Assembly: GCF_033193315.1 (NCBI RefSeq)
Contig: NZ_CP136187.1
Location: 124,001 to 188,000 of the forward strand
DNA: 64,000 bases
Reading direction: 5' to 3'
From: Agathobaculum sp. NTUH-O15-33
GTDB taxonomy: Bacteria; Bacillota; Clostridia; Oscillospirales; Butyricicoccaceae
Below, piece after piece: positions 33,506 through 41,863 of this stretch (positions are counted from its first letter, which is position 1; every line of letters begins with the position of its first letter). A program made the position numbers and the translations under genes. Under the pieces are notes generated by a model. That model searched no databases, had not been told where the DNA came from, and saw only the letters and a list, made by a program, of their open reading frames with translations.

Positions 33506-34240
33506 ATGCTGCGCATTGCGATCTGCGACGATCAACCGTCGGAGCGGGAGCTGCTATCCCGCTTTTTGCGCGCTTATTTTGCCGCCCACCCCTACGAATA
33601 TATCTTAACGGAATACGCTCGGGGCGAAACTTTGGTGGATGATTATGAGGACGGGCTGGTCAGCTTTGACCTGATCTTTCTGGATATCTATATGGACGGC
33701 ATGCTGGGCATGGAGGCCGCACGCGGCGTGCGCCGCTTCGCGCCGCGCGTGCCCATCGTTTTTTTGACCACCACGCCCGATTATGCGCTGGAAAGCTATG
33801 ATGTGTGCGCTTACAGCTACCTGATCAAGCCGCTGAATGGGGATAAAGCGGCGGCGCTTCTGGCCCGCTTTCTGCGAGAGGAGTTCGACGGACGCCAAAA
33901 GACCCTGCTGCTGCGGGAGGGCGGCAAGGGCCGCCGCATTGCTTACCGGGAGATCGAGTACATAGAAAGCCGGCGCAACGTGCTGTTGGTCCATCTGGAT
34001 AACGGCGAGGAGCACCGGGTCTACGCCAAACTCAGCGATGTGGAGCGGGAGCTGGAAGGTCACGGCTTTCTCCGCTGCCACCAGAGCTATATCGTCAATA
34101 TGGACCGGGTGCGCACCGTGGAGGACGATTTTCTGATGCTCTCCGGGGCCCGCATCCCCATTCGTCAGCGCGGGGCCAAAACCATACGCGCGGACTACTT
34201 TGAATACCTGCTGGCGCAAGCCGAGCTGACGCGCATTTGA
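33506..34240 (+). CDS. LytTR-family response regulator (AgrA type)
   Basis: A 244-residue regulator. ATG 33506 follows AAAGGAGGGG. The receiver (1-120) has acidic Asp8-Asp9, phosphoacceptor Asp60 (IFLDIYMDG) and Lys in LIKPL. The LytTR DNA-binding domain (about 138-240) has IAYREIEYIESRRNVLLVHLDNGEEHRVYAKLSDVE and FLRCHQSYIVNMDRV, both typical. It pairs with the GHKL kinase 20 bases downstream. Such pairs usually answer peptide signals in Firmicutes, but no AgrB/AgrD-like genes are beside it. Confidence 0.93.
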   Translation: MLRIAICDDQPSERELLSRFLRAYFAAHPYEYILTEYARGETLVDDYEDGLVSFDLIFLDIYMDGMLGMEAARGVRRFAPRVPIVFLTTTPDYALESYDVCAYSYLIKPLNGDKAAALLARFLREEFDGRQKTLLLREGGKGRRIAYREIEYIESRRNVLLVHLDNGEEHRVYAKLSDVERELEGHGFLRCHQSYIVNMDRVRTVEDDFLMLSGARIPIRQRGAKTIRADYFEYLLAQAELTRI

Positions 34241-34260
34241 ATGAAAGGGGGCCCCTTACT

Positions 34261-35565
34261 ATGTTGGGCGTTGCCGCTGCTTCCATAGTGGGGCTTGCCA
34301 TGATCTGTTTTTCCATTGGCATGGCGCATATTTTCTACCGCTCCAAGCGGGGCCGGTGGCAAACGGTCTGCGCTTGGACGGCCTGCACGCTGCTCATCAT
34401 TGTGTTGGGCGAGCTGCTGCGTCCGGTCATAGGCAACTGTTCCGGGCAGTTTACCGGGTTTTTGGCGGTGTTCGTCTATCTTTACCTGTTTGATGTGCCG
34501 GTAAGGCAGAGCTTTTTTACCTATTTCTTTGTGGACACCTCGATGTATCTCACCGCGGTGACGGCGCGCTACACCGTGCTGCTGGTTTACGGCTTTTTTC
34601 CGGTGTTCAACCCGCGCGCGGCCTTTGTGGCGCTGTATTTTGTGCTCACCGCCGCCTATGTGTATCTGTTTTTTCGCTTTTTGCGCGATCCGATGGTCGA
34701 ACGGCTGCGCCAGTTCGGCCCGCATTTGAACAGCCTTACCATTTTTGCGCTGGTCGGTTATGTGCTGATGCTGCTTTGGTTCGACGCATGGCGGGTGCGC
34801 GACACGCTGCCGCCGGGCGACTATCTGCGGCTGATTCTGTATGTGGTATTGCTGGCCTGCGGTTATTATTTATCCTTTTTTACCATGATGACGATCAAGG
34901 AAAACGCGCTGGCCCATGCGCAGGTGCAGGAGCTGACCACCCAAATGCGCCAATCCGAGCAGTATTATACAACGTTGACCCGGCACATACAGGAGGTCCG
35001 CCAGATGCAGCACGATATCCGCCATCATATGCGCGTGCTGGACGGCTATGCGCGAAACGGCGATTATGCCTTGCTGCGCGACTATCTGGCCGCGCTGATC
35101 GAGCAAACGCCGGATACGAAAAATGTGCTGTATTGCGCCAATTACACGGCCAATATCCTGCTTGGGTTTTACGGCGGGCAAGCCCGGCGCGAGGGAATCG
35201 ACTTTCGCTGCGACGCGCAGATCCCGGTGGATCTCTCGTGCTCCCCGGTCGATCTTTGCACGGTGCTCGGCAATGCGCTGCAAAACGCGCTGGACGCCTG
35301 CGCGCGGCAGCGGCCGGGGCAGGCGCGCTATATCGCGCTGTTCGCCCGGTATGCGGGACGGAATCTGACGCTGGAGATCAAAAACAGCTACGACGGCGTG
35401 GTAAAGGAAGCGGATGGGCGGCTGCTCAGCCGGAAGGGGGAGCCGGGCCATGGCTTGGGCCTTGCGGGAATCGGCCGCGTCGCGCACCAATATCACGGCT
35501 ATTGCAGCGTGTCCAGAAGCGAAGGGGAATTCATCCTTAAGGTGGTTCTTGCCCTGAAAAACTAA
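34261..35565 (+). CDS. GHKL sensor kinase (AgrC-like)
   Basis: A 434-residue histidine kinase. The first about 215 residues form six to seven membrane helices without a large extracellular domain, as in AgrC/peptide receptors. The cytoplasmic part has the His box QMQHDIRHHMRVL, N-box VLGNALQNALDAC and G-box GHGLGLAGI. ATG 34261 has GAAAGGGGG upstream; TTG 34237 is an alternative in the same frame. It is co-transcribed with the LytTR regulator. The ligand is unknown, probably a peptide or membrane stress. Confidence 0.9.
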   Translation: MLGVAAASIVGLAMICFSIGMAHIFYRSKRGRWQTVCAWTACTLLIIVLGELLRPVIGNCSGQFTGFLAVFVYLYLFDVPVRQSFFTYFFVDTSMYLTAVTARYTVLLVYGFFPVFNPRAAFVALYFVLTAAYVYLFFRFLRDPMVERLRQFGPHLNSLTIFALVGYVLMLLWFDAWRVRDTLPPGDYLRLILYVVLLACGYYLSFFTMMTIKENALAHAQVQELTTQMRQSEQYYTTLTRHIQEVRQMQHDIRHHMRVLDGYARNGDYALLRDYLAALIEQTPDTKNVLYCANYTANILLGFYGGQARREGIDFRCDAQIPVDLSCSPVDLCTVLGNALQNALDACARQRPGQARYIALFARYAGRNLTLEIKNSYDGVVKEADGRLLSRKGEPGHGLGLAGIGRVAHQYHGYCSVSRSEGEFILKVVLALKN

Positions 35566-35747
35566 GCATTTCGCACCTACGCACGGGATCGTCCCGTGCG
35601 CGGGCGCGTTGTCATTTGTCCCCGGAAAGCCGTCGATCGTCCTCTTGCGGGCGGGAACGGCGGACGGGGTGGTATGGTAGAAGTGAAAATAAAGGATGAA
35701 ATAGGGGCCATAGCCTTACCAATACAAAAAAGGAGGGACGCGCGTCT

Positions 35748-35996
35748 ATGGACGAGAAAACAGCCCACGGCGGGGTGATCGGCGTGACGGACGAGGGCTA
35801 CCCCATCGTGACCGAGGATTACGGCTGCCCGCACTGGGTCGGATCGGGTGGTCCGCTGGCCAATGTGCGCGAGTGCTGGTACTGCAAATACGCGGATTTC
35901 CGCAAATCCACAGAGCTCCATATGCGCAGCAGTATCTGCCGCTGCATGGAAAACCGGGTGGACATCAAATTTGGTTTTACCAAAAATGAAACGTAA
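35748..35996 (+). CDS. Small Cys-rich protein, putative zinc ribbon
   Basis: An 82-residue protein not recognised. It has five Cys: one in YGCPHW, a CxxC in RECWYCKYADF and CRC in SSICRCMEN. This fits a small metal-binding fold. There is no signal peptide or membrane helix. The SD AAAAGGAGG is strong. It lies 182 bases beyond the kinase gene, downstream of a hairpin GCACGGGA-TCG-TCCCGTGC (35581-35599), so it could be either read through from the operon or expressed alone. Confidence 0.72.
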   Translation: MDEKTAHGGVIGVTDEGYPIVTEDYGCPHWVGSGGPLANVRECWYCKYADFRKSTELHMRSSICRCMENRVDIKFGFTKNET

Positions 35997-36012
35997 CAGG
36001 AGGAACCGAACG

Positions 36013-36048
36013 ATGACCGTTTTTGTCTTACTAGCAACGGGGAAATAA
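36013..36048 (+). CDS. Possible 11-residue leader peptide
   Basis: ATG 36013 is 7 bases after a strong SD (AGGAGGAA, 35998-36005) and reads MTVFVLLATGK to a TAA. Placed 80 bases before a chloramphenicol-acetyltransferase-like gene, it resembles the leader peptides that control inducible cat genes by ribosome stalling. The support is position and SD only; a promoter-like sequence (36061-36089) after it would give transcripts without it. Confidence 0.4.
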   Translation: MTVFVLLATGK

Positions 36049-36060
36049 AAAGGGTCTGTC

Positions 36061-36089
36061 TCGACTTCCCGTGCCGGCTGTGCTAAAAT
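36061..36089 (+). promoter_or_regulatory. Possible promoter of the CAT-like gene
   Basis: TCGACT, 17 bases, TAAAAT, 40 bases before the gene. Confidence 0.5.
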
Positions 36090-36128
36090 AGTGGCATGAT
36101 GGACGGCGAAAGAAGGGAGACCGCGCGC

Positions 36129-36770
36129 ATGTTTTTTACGCCTATCGACTATGAACGCTGGGAGCGCAAGGAATACCTGAAATACTTTCAAGAAACAGCG
36201 ATCTATATCACGGCCGATGTGGATATCACGGCGCTATATGGACAAATCAAGCGGCGCGGCCTGCGGTTGTACCCCGCGCTGGTCTACTGCGCGGCAAGGG
36301 TGATCAATCAGGATCAGGCGTTCCGCTATGCCCGTGACGCGCAAGGGAACATTGGTCTATGGGATGTGGTGTACCCGTACTATACCGTGCCGCGGCTGGA
36401 CGACAACGCGCTGTTCTCCATGAAATGTACCGCGTACACCGCCGATTTTGCGGCGTTTTATGAGGCGTTCACAGGGGACTACGCACAGGCGGAAACCAGC
36501 GGCAGGCTGCTTTGCGACCCCAAGCTGCCGGAGAATATCTGCGGTATCTCAATTACGCCGGAACTGAGCTTTACGGCCTTTAGCTTTGGCGGCAGCCCCA
36601 AAGAGGATTTTACGCCCTTCACGCTGTTCGGCAGGTTTCGGCGTGAAGGGGAACGCATTCTGCTGCCGGTCGCCGGGGAGTTTTCGCATGCCGTCAACGA
36701 CGGCCTGCACATCAGCCGCTTTTTTCAGCAGCTGGAAGAGACGGGAAAGCTGCTTTTCAACGATGTATAG
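36129..36770 (+). CDS. Chloramphenicol acetyltransferase-like protein (CatA family)
   Basis: A 213-residue protein with the fold and length of trimeric CAT enzymes. It begins FFTPIDYERWERKEYLKYF, like CAT N-termini, and carries the catalytic signature HAVNDGLHISRFF with His187 and Asp191-Gly192. Classic CAT has HH at this site, here SH. It may acetylate chloramphenicol or another acceptor; genomic CAT-like genes in gut Clostridia often do not confer resistance. ATG 36129 is chosen for its alignment to CAT. A strong bidirectional terminator (36784-36830) follows. Confidence 0.85.
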   Translation: MFFTPIDYERWERKEYLKYFQETAIYITADVDITALYGQIKRRGLRLYPALVYCAARVINQDQAFRYARDAQGNIGLWDVVYPYYTVPRLDDNALFSMKCTAYTADFAAFYEAFTGDYAQAETSGRLLCDPKLPENICGISITPELSFTAFSFGGSPKEDFTPFTLFGRFRREGERILLPVAGEFSHAVNDGLHISRFFQQLEETGKLLFNDV

Positions 36771-36783
36771 TGATATACGGCTT

Positions 36784-36830
36784 AAAAAAGAGGGGAAGGA
36801 AGCGATTGCTGCTTCCTTCCCCTCTTTTTT
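36784..36830. terminator. Bidirectional terminator between CAT-like and M56 genes
   Basis: AAAAAAGAGGGGAAGGAAGC pairs with GCTTCCTTCCCCTCTTTTTT around GATTGCT. It sits between two convergent genes. Confidence 0.92.
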
Positions 36831-38673
36831 AGGTTGTAAAATTTATTGCGATATTGTCCATCGGCATAAGCTCGCGAGAAATGACAGTCACTTGATTAGG
36901 CGCTCCCGCAACAGGGTCGGCATATTCCATACTATACTTTTTGCCATCGATCAGAATACCGACGCGTTCCGTTTTGAGAAGCATGTTTCCCGGTTCCCTT
37001 TGCTGGGAATCTGGTTGCCACGAGCTTTTCATATAATAGTCTTTTCGGTCCGCATGCAGAAACGTTATATTTGTGTTGCTTATTCCGGCGCTCTCTATCA
37101 GCACATTGCCCAGAATAGCGCCAGACACAGCGGCGCGGCTTCCGTATAAGGATAAGCGAAGTTCTTTAGATATAGAGATGTCCATGGCGCTGATGTCGGC
37201 TAAAGTGCCCTTTAGGTTTAGCGTATCACTATGGAATCCATCAAGGTTTATTGTATCAGTACCGTTCAGCGTAGCGTGTCCGGCACTAATGTTTTTCAGA
37301 TCGATCGTGCCAATGCCCACATCAGCAATAAGGTCGCGTACTACAAACTTGTGAGGAACCGTGATCACGATTTTATACGCTTGCTCATTCGTCTCATCCA
37401 ATGAAAGGTGCTTGTTTTTAAGATCATCATGATAAAGCAGTGCTCCGTTTTCATAGGAAAAGGAAGCGTGGCCGATAAGCTCGGCACCTATTTGGATTTG
37501 CGGTGTTTCTCCGTATACAACGTTTAAATGTCCAACTGTGGCGAGGACTTCAATAGAAGTAATATCGTGCGCATCAGTTAAAATGGTTGTGGCAGATTGC
37601 ATACTTTGAAGACGAGTGTCTGCGGGGGCTTTAAAATCGGCTGCATACGCCCCAATAAAAGAAAAACTGCACAGCACTAGCAGCGACAACATATAAGTTA
37701 CGGCCGCTGTTGCTTTTGATGGTTTGTCAAAGTGCATAATTGCATCCAACCTTTCTTTTAACAACGCAGTGCTTTCGCTTAGCGTTACAGAGGCGATAGA
37801 ATTTTTATAACCGCCCCCTGAATTTACCGCGTTTAGCAGAGTATCGCCATAGGCCCGCCGTTCTTGTAGGTCCAGCGGTCGTATCATTGCTTCATCACAG
37901 GATAGCTCACAAGCCTTATTGATTTCCCGACCCATGAGATAAACGATGGGATTAAACCAATGCAGGCAGATCGTAATCTGTATCAACCATTTATAAAACA
38001 TATCATGCCGTTTGTAATGCGTCAGTTCATGCAAGATGGTATAGGTAAAATCCGAATCCGTCAGTTCGGTAGTCGGCAGTATGATGCGGGGGCGAAAAAA
38101 GCCTATCAGCAGCGGGGATGAAATAAGGCTGTTGGTGTAAAGCCCCACGGCACCCTTAATACCGGTTTGTTCAGCGAGTTTCCCTACACGCTCCCAAAGC
38201 GGGATATCCGAAACTTCCGTTTGCCCGGCCTTAAGGTATTTTACAAAGCTTTGATAGACGGTTATTTTTCGAATCAATAAACCGATTGCGGTAATCAACC
38301 AGATCAGCAAACAAATGCCTCCAATATTTTGCACCGCCTTATCAAACATGCCATGCAGCGGATGGCTTTCAGACGCTGTATGCTCGCCGTTATTGAAAAA
38401 CGCAGTCTCAGATAATTGGGGAATGTCCGGATCCGGCTGGGAACTTGCGCTTATCTCGACCGACGCACGGTCAAACCCTTGAAACAGCGCGCCTGTAAGA
38501 CTTGTGTTAGGCGTAAAGGGGAGCAGTAAGCGAGCAACGATGACCAACCAAATATAATACTGCCATCTTTTGCTCAACCTGTCTTTTACGAAAAACTTAC
38601 AAAGGAATAAAATGAGGATCAGCAGAGTTCCAGAAAGCGATAGCGACAAAATCGTTTTTAGTATTTCGTTCAT
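36829..38673 (-). CDS. BlaR1/MecR1-type M56 metallopeptidase with DUF4097-like ectodomain
   Basis: A 614-residue membrane peptidase of the antirepressor type. Membrane helices are near 11-29, 36-55 and 115-135, with a later one near 318-338. The cytosolic M56 zinc site is HELTH (His215-Glu216..His219) with a glutamate in ELSCDEA (about 254-260). After the last helix, the C-terminal about 260 residues lack a penicillin-binding SxxK fold. Instead they look like a DUF4097 (putative adhesin) beta-solenoid, with repeated strands (VPHKFVVRDLIADVGIGTIDLKNISAGHATLNGTDTINLDGFHSDTLNLKG). The ATG overlaps the blaI stop (ATGA). It should release the BlaI-type repressor in response to a signal other than beta-lactam, an inference. 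Confidence 0.88.
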   Translation of the reverse strand: MNEILKTILSLSLSGTLLILILFLCKFFVKDRLSKRWQYYIWLVIVARLLLPFTPNTSLTGALFQGFDRASVEISASSQPDPDIPQLSETAFFNNGEHTASESHPLHGMFDKAVQNIGGICLLIWLITAIGLLIRKITVYQSFVKYLKAGQTEVSDIPLWERVGKLAEQTGIKGAVGLYTNSLISSPLLIGFFRPRIILPTTELTDSDFTYTILHELTHYKRHDMFYKWLIQITICLHWFNPIVYLMGREINKACELSCDEAMIRPLDLQERRAYGDTLLNAVNSGGGYKNSIASVTLSESTALLKERLDAIMHFDKPSKATAAVTYMLSLLVLCSFSFIGAYAADFKAPADTRLQSMQSATTILTDAHDITSIEVLATVGHLNVVYGETPQIQIGAELIGHASFSYENGALLYHDDLKNKHLSLDETNEQAYKIVITVPHKFVVRDLIADVGIGTIDLKNISAGHATLNGTDTINLDGFHSDTLNLKGTLADISAMDISISKELRLSLYGSRAAVSGAILGNVLIESAGISNTNITFLHADRKDYYMKSSWQPDSQQREPGNMLLKTERVGILIDGKKYSMEYADPVAGAPNQVTVISRELMPMDNIAINFTT

Positions 38674-39050
38674 TCGGCTTTGCCGCCGCCTTTCCAATGT
38701 ATCTTCAAGTCCTCATACTCACTGGCGGAAATCAAGTCTTTTTGTATAAGCGTGGATATTAGTTCTTTTGCGTCACCTTCGTATATTTTTTTAAGGAAGT
38801 TTTCCGTTTGCGCTGCCTGATACGCCGCTTCGGACACAAGGGCGGTATATTTATTGCGGCGGCCGATCTTATTTGTTTGTAAAAATTTCTTATCGATCAA
38901 TCGTAAAAGCAGAGAAATGATTGTATTCTTTGTGGCAGACATATCTTTCTTCTCTAATTCCTCGACGATTTCTGCATAAAGGGCTGTGCCGCCGTTTGCC
39001 CAAATGGTTTTCATTAACTCCAATTCAAAGTCTGATACTTGTTGGACCAT
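38670..39050 (-). CDS. BlaI/MecI/CopY-family repressor
   Basis: A 126-residue repressor. The winged helix (about 8-75) starts SDFELELMKTIWANGGTALYAEIVEELEKKDMSATKNTIISLLLRLIDKKFLQTNKIGRRNKYTALV, with the C-terminal part for dimerisation and a cleavage-prone region. GAGGGGAA precedes ATG. Two operator-like dyads lie in its promoter. Together with the M56 gene it forms a classic two-gene sensor circuit. Confidence 0.93.
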   Translation of the reverse strand: MVQQVSDFELELMKTIWANGGTALYAEIVEELEKKDMSATKNTIISLLLRLIDKKFLQTNKIGRRNKYTALVSEAAYQAAQTENFLKKIYEGDAKELISTLIQKDLISASEYEDLKIHWKGGGKAE

Positions 39051-39068
39051 GTGGTTCCCCTCTCATAA

Positions 39069-39121
39069 GATTGCAAGGTGCAATCTATATTCAAGATAGC
39101 ACCTTGCAATCAAAGTGTCAA
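39069..39121 (-). promoter_or_regulatory. blaI promoter with two operator-like dyads
   Basis: The minus-strand promoter has TTGACA (39121-39116), 17 bases and TATCTT (39098-39093). Dyad GATTGCAAGGTGCAATC (39069-39085) is a perfect 17-bp palindrome. A second, GATAGCACCTTGCAATC (39095-39111), differs by one base pair and overlaps the spacer and -10. Centres are 26 bp apart. This fits autorepression by the BlaI-type protein, though the core differs from the usual TACA/TGTA operator. Confidence 0.72.
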
Positions 39122-39130
39122 TAGTGTATC

Positions 39131-39178
39131 CCACAAAAAAGCGCCGCATACTCGTTCACACGACTATGCGGCGCTTTT
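39131..39178 (-). terminator. Terminator of the NSS transporter gene
   Basis: AAAAAAGCGCCGCATA and TATGCGGCGCTTTT pair around a 14-base loop, beyond the transporter stop. Confidence 0.88.
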
Positions 39179-39186
39179 CCATTCAG

Positions 39187-40554
39187 TTAGATCGAAATGA
39201 AACCGGTCACGCGAAGCAATTCGCCCGCGAGGATGCAGACGATCATGATCGGGGCGATCCAGCGGATCATGACCTCGAACAGGCGCTTGCGGTGGAAGAC
39301 GAAGGTATGCTCGACTTCCTCCGAAACAATCTTGGTACCGGCCACATGGCCCACCAAAATACAGGTGAGGAAGGCGACGATCGGCATGAGCACCGAGTTG
39401 GAGATGAAATCGAAGAAATCAAGGAACGCCATGCCGAGGATTTGTACCGAGGCGAGCGGGCCATAGCCTAGGCAGGAAGGCACGCCCAGAACCAGAATGA
39501 CCGCGGTGACCAGCATGGTCGCGGCGCGGCGGCCCCAGTGCAGCTTATCCCGCACGATGGAGACCACGGTCTCCATCAACGAAATGGACGAGGTGAGCGC
39601 CGCGAACAGCACCAGCAGGAAGAACGCGCAGCCCACCACGCGGCCCATCCACATGCGCTCGAACACCTTGGGCAGCGTGCCGAACATCAAACCGGGGCCC
39701 GCGTTGATTCCGGAGGGATCGCCGCCGTTGAAGGCGACGACGGCGGGTACGATCATCAGACCCGCGATAAAAGCGATCGCGGTATCGAAAATCTCGATCT
39801 GGCCAACCGAACGCTCCAAATTGCCCTGCTGCGTGTAGGAACCGTAGGTGATCATAATGCCCATGGCGAGCGACATGGAGTAGAACATCTGCCCCATGGC
39901 GGCCAGCACGGTGGTAAAGGAAAAGTCCGAAAAATCAGGCAGCAGGTAGAACTTTAAGCCCTCCATCGCGCCCGGCATGGTCAAGGAGAAGGCCGCTACG
40001 ACAATGGACAGAAGCACCAAAACCGGCATAAGAAATTTGGATACTTTTTCAATGCCCTTTTCCACGCCCAACAGTACGACCACGGCGGTGAGCAGCACGT
40101 ACAGAAGGAACCAGAACAGCGGCGTGGCTAACAGGCCGCTGCCTACAAAGCCGATAAAATTGCCGAAATAAGAATCGCCCGCAAGCGCGGCGCCGCCGCC
40201 GGATACATATTCAAAGAAATATTTCGCCACCCAGCCGCCGATGACACAGTAGTACGGCGTGATGATGACAGGCACCAGAGCGGCCAGCCAGCCGAGGAAG
40301 GAAAAACGCTTATCAAGCGCCTTGTACGCGCCGATGCAGCTCAACCCGGTGCGGCGGCCAATCGCAATCTCCGTGATCATCAGCGCAAAGCCGAAGGTAA
40401 CGGCGAGGATCAGGTATACCAGCAGGAAAATGCCGCCGCCGTACTTGGCCGCCAGATAGGGAAAACGCCAGATATTGCCCAGCCCCACCGCCGAGCCCGC
40501 CGCGGCCAGCACAAAGCCGATGCGGCTGGAAAAACTACTTCTCTTTTTCTCCAT
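39187..40554 (-). CDS. Sodium-dependent neurotransmitter-type transporter (NSS/SNF family)
   Basis: A sodium-coupled amino acid or amine symporter of 455 residues with about 11-12 helices. The signature GSAVGLGNIWRFPYLAAKYGGGIFLLVYL of TM1 is complete, with sodium-binding backbone residues. Helix 6 region YSMSLAMGIMITYGSY and the C-terminal arrangement match bacterial LeuT-type members. It has no close partner; a terminator follows and a 54-base gap precedes. Substrate cannot be told from sequence (tyrosine, tryptophan or other). Confidence 0.92.
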   Translation of the reverse strand: MEKKRSSFSSRIGFVLAAAGSAVGLGNIWRFPYLAAKYGGGIFLLVYLILAVTFGFALMITEIAIGRRTGLSCIGAYKALDKRFSFLGWLAALVPVIITPYYCVIGGWVAKYFFEYVSGGGAALAGDSYFGNFIGFVGSGLLATPLFWFLLYVLLTAVVVLLGVEKGIEKVSKFLMPVLVLLSIVVAAFSLTMPGAMEGLKFYLLPDFSDFSFTTVLAAMGQMFYSMSLAMGIMITYGSYTQQGNLERSVGQIEIFDTAIAFIAGLMIVPAVVAFNGGDPSGINAGPGLMFGTLPKVFERMWMGRVVGCAFFLLVLFAALTSSISLMETVVSIVRDKLHWGRRAATMLVTAVILVLGVPSCLGYGPLASVQILGMAFLDFFDFISNSVLMPIVAFLTCILVGHVAGTKIVSEEVEHTFVFHRKRLFEVMIRWIAPIMIVCILAGELLRVTGFISI

Positions 40555-40608
40555 GTTGCTTGAAAACTCCTTCTCATTTCTCTTTGTTCCGCCTTACCCC
40601 CGGCGGGT

Positions 40609-41502
40609 TCATTCCATCAGGTTAAAATCGCGCAGATAGCCGTATGCGTCCAGCAGATTGGAAAGATGATAGTCCGCCACGATATCCGCCTGACAGGGCG
40701 TCGCGCCTTCCGGCAGGGGCGTGGCTTCCACCCCTAATGTTTGCAGCCGCGCCGCGTTTTCCCACCCGATGCGGCCGGATTCATCCATCGCGCAAAGCGC
40801 GGTGAGCTCCTGCAGCATGGTCCCGGCGAGCTGCTCGCAGCCGCGCAGATAAACGGCCTGCCGGTCGTGGTCCGCGTGGCGGAACAGGTTTTGCTTTTCA
40901 TAGATCGCAAGCTCGTCCCCGATGCGGCCAAGCTGCGCCTGCAGCGAGGAAAGATCGGGGTAGCCGCCTCTTGCCACGCGCGCGCCGATGTAATCGGGCA
41001 GCGTTTGCAAATAATGCATGAAAAGCTGGGCGATCTGCCGCCGGTTGTTGTAGGGCTTTACCGCGATATTGATGATAAGCGCCGTGCCCAGACCGATCGA
41101 CGTGTCGAATAAGCGGTTTACGCCATACAGAAACGCGCCGTCCGCCGGTGATAGGCAGATCGAAACGAACACGATGCACGCGAGCGGCACGGCAAATTGC
41201 AGCTGTAGCCGCACGCACAGAAGGATCAGCGCGACAATGCCTACCGCAATGCCCACATACCGGTAACCGGGCAGCAGCGTGACGAACAGCCAGCCGAAGC
41301 CCGCGCCGAAAAAAATGCCTGCCAGCTGGGTCAGGCAGGACTGGACAGCGTCCCCAAGTGTGCGGTTCATCGCAACGATAGCGCCGATCGCGGCGAATAT
41401 CGGCGCCGGGCTGCCGCGCAGATCGGCAAGCAGCAACGCAGTCGCAACCGCGGCCGCCGTTTTGACAGTCCGCAAACCGACGTGCGGCAGCAGCTTGCTC
41501 AT
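40609..41502 (-). CDS. Aromatic acid exporter-type membrane protein (ArAE/FUSC)
   Basis: A 297-residue membrane protein with six closely packed helices in the first 165 residues (VGLRTVKTAAAVATALLLADLRGSPAPIFAAIGAIVAMNRTLGDAVQSCLTQLAGIFFGAGFGW...) and a cytoplasmic helical C-terminal domain. This is the half-length Gram-positive ArAE_1 layout. ATG 41502 follows GGAGGCG. Expected to export aromatic or related acids. Its promoter -10 appears to lie within the palindrome at 41530-41546. Confidence 0.85.
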   Translation of the reverse strand: MSKLLPHVGLRTVKTAAAVATALLLADLRGSPAPIFAAIGAIVAMNRTLGDAVQSCLTQLAGIFFGAGFGWLFVTLLPGYRYVGIAVGIVALILLCVRLQLQFAVPLACIVFVSICLSPADGAFLYGVNRLFDTSIGLGTALIINIAVKPYNNRRQIAQLFMHYLQTLPDYIGARVARGGYPDLSSLQAQLGRIGDELAIYEKQNLFRHADHDRQAVYLRGCEQLAGTMLQELTALCAMDESGRIGWENAARLQTLGVEATPLPEGATPCQADIVADYHLSNLLDAYGYLRDFNLME

Positions 41503-41529
41503 ATGGTATACGCCTCCACAAATAATATC

Positions 41530-41830
41530 GCTATTATACCACAGCGGCATGCGCAAATAAAGCTATAGCACCCGCTACGCGCCGCTGATGGTATAATGAT
41601 TTAATAGGCGGTATAATAGCCGTTTCGCGGCTATTATACCATGGACGGGCCAATTCTACAACCCAAAAATAAATTTTCAGCTTTGCCACCCTGTAAAACA
41701 AGACGGTGGGGAAGGTTTTCGCTTCCTGTCCCAAGACGACTATTATACGCCTATAGATATAATTATACCATCAGCGGCGCTTAGGTGCGTTTTGACTCTT
41801 TGGAATTGCCTGTCGCTGTGGTATAATAGC
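41530..41830. repeat. Promoter-carrying palindromic element between exporter and proC
   Basis: A 301-bp region bounded by a perfect 17-bp inverted repeat, GCTATTATACCACAGCG (41530-41546) and CGCTGTGGTATAATAGC (41814-41830). Each end has TATAAT reading outward, toward the exporter and toward proC. Inside is a second perfect 19-bp inverted pair, GCGCCGCTGATGGTATAAT (41579-41597, inverse at 41762-41780), and an inner hairpin GGTATAATAGCCG / CGGCTATTATACC (41610-41640). The word GGTATAAT is repeated many times. There is no supported gene inside. Confidence 0.8.
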
Positions 41831-41863
41831 AATAAACAGCTATATAACTAAGGAGCGTTAATA

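Noticed and set aside
41534..41734. A 66-codon ORF within the palindrome before proC
   Set aside because: It is made of repeated palindromic text and has no SD.
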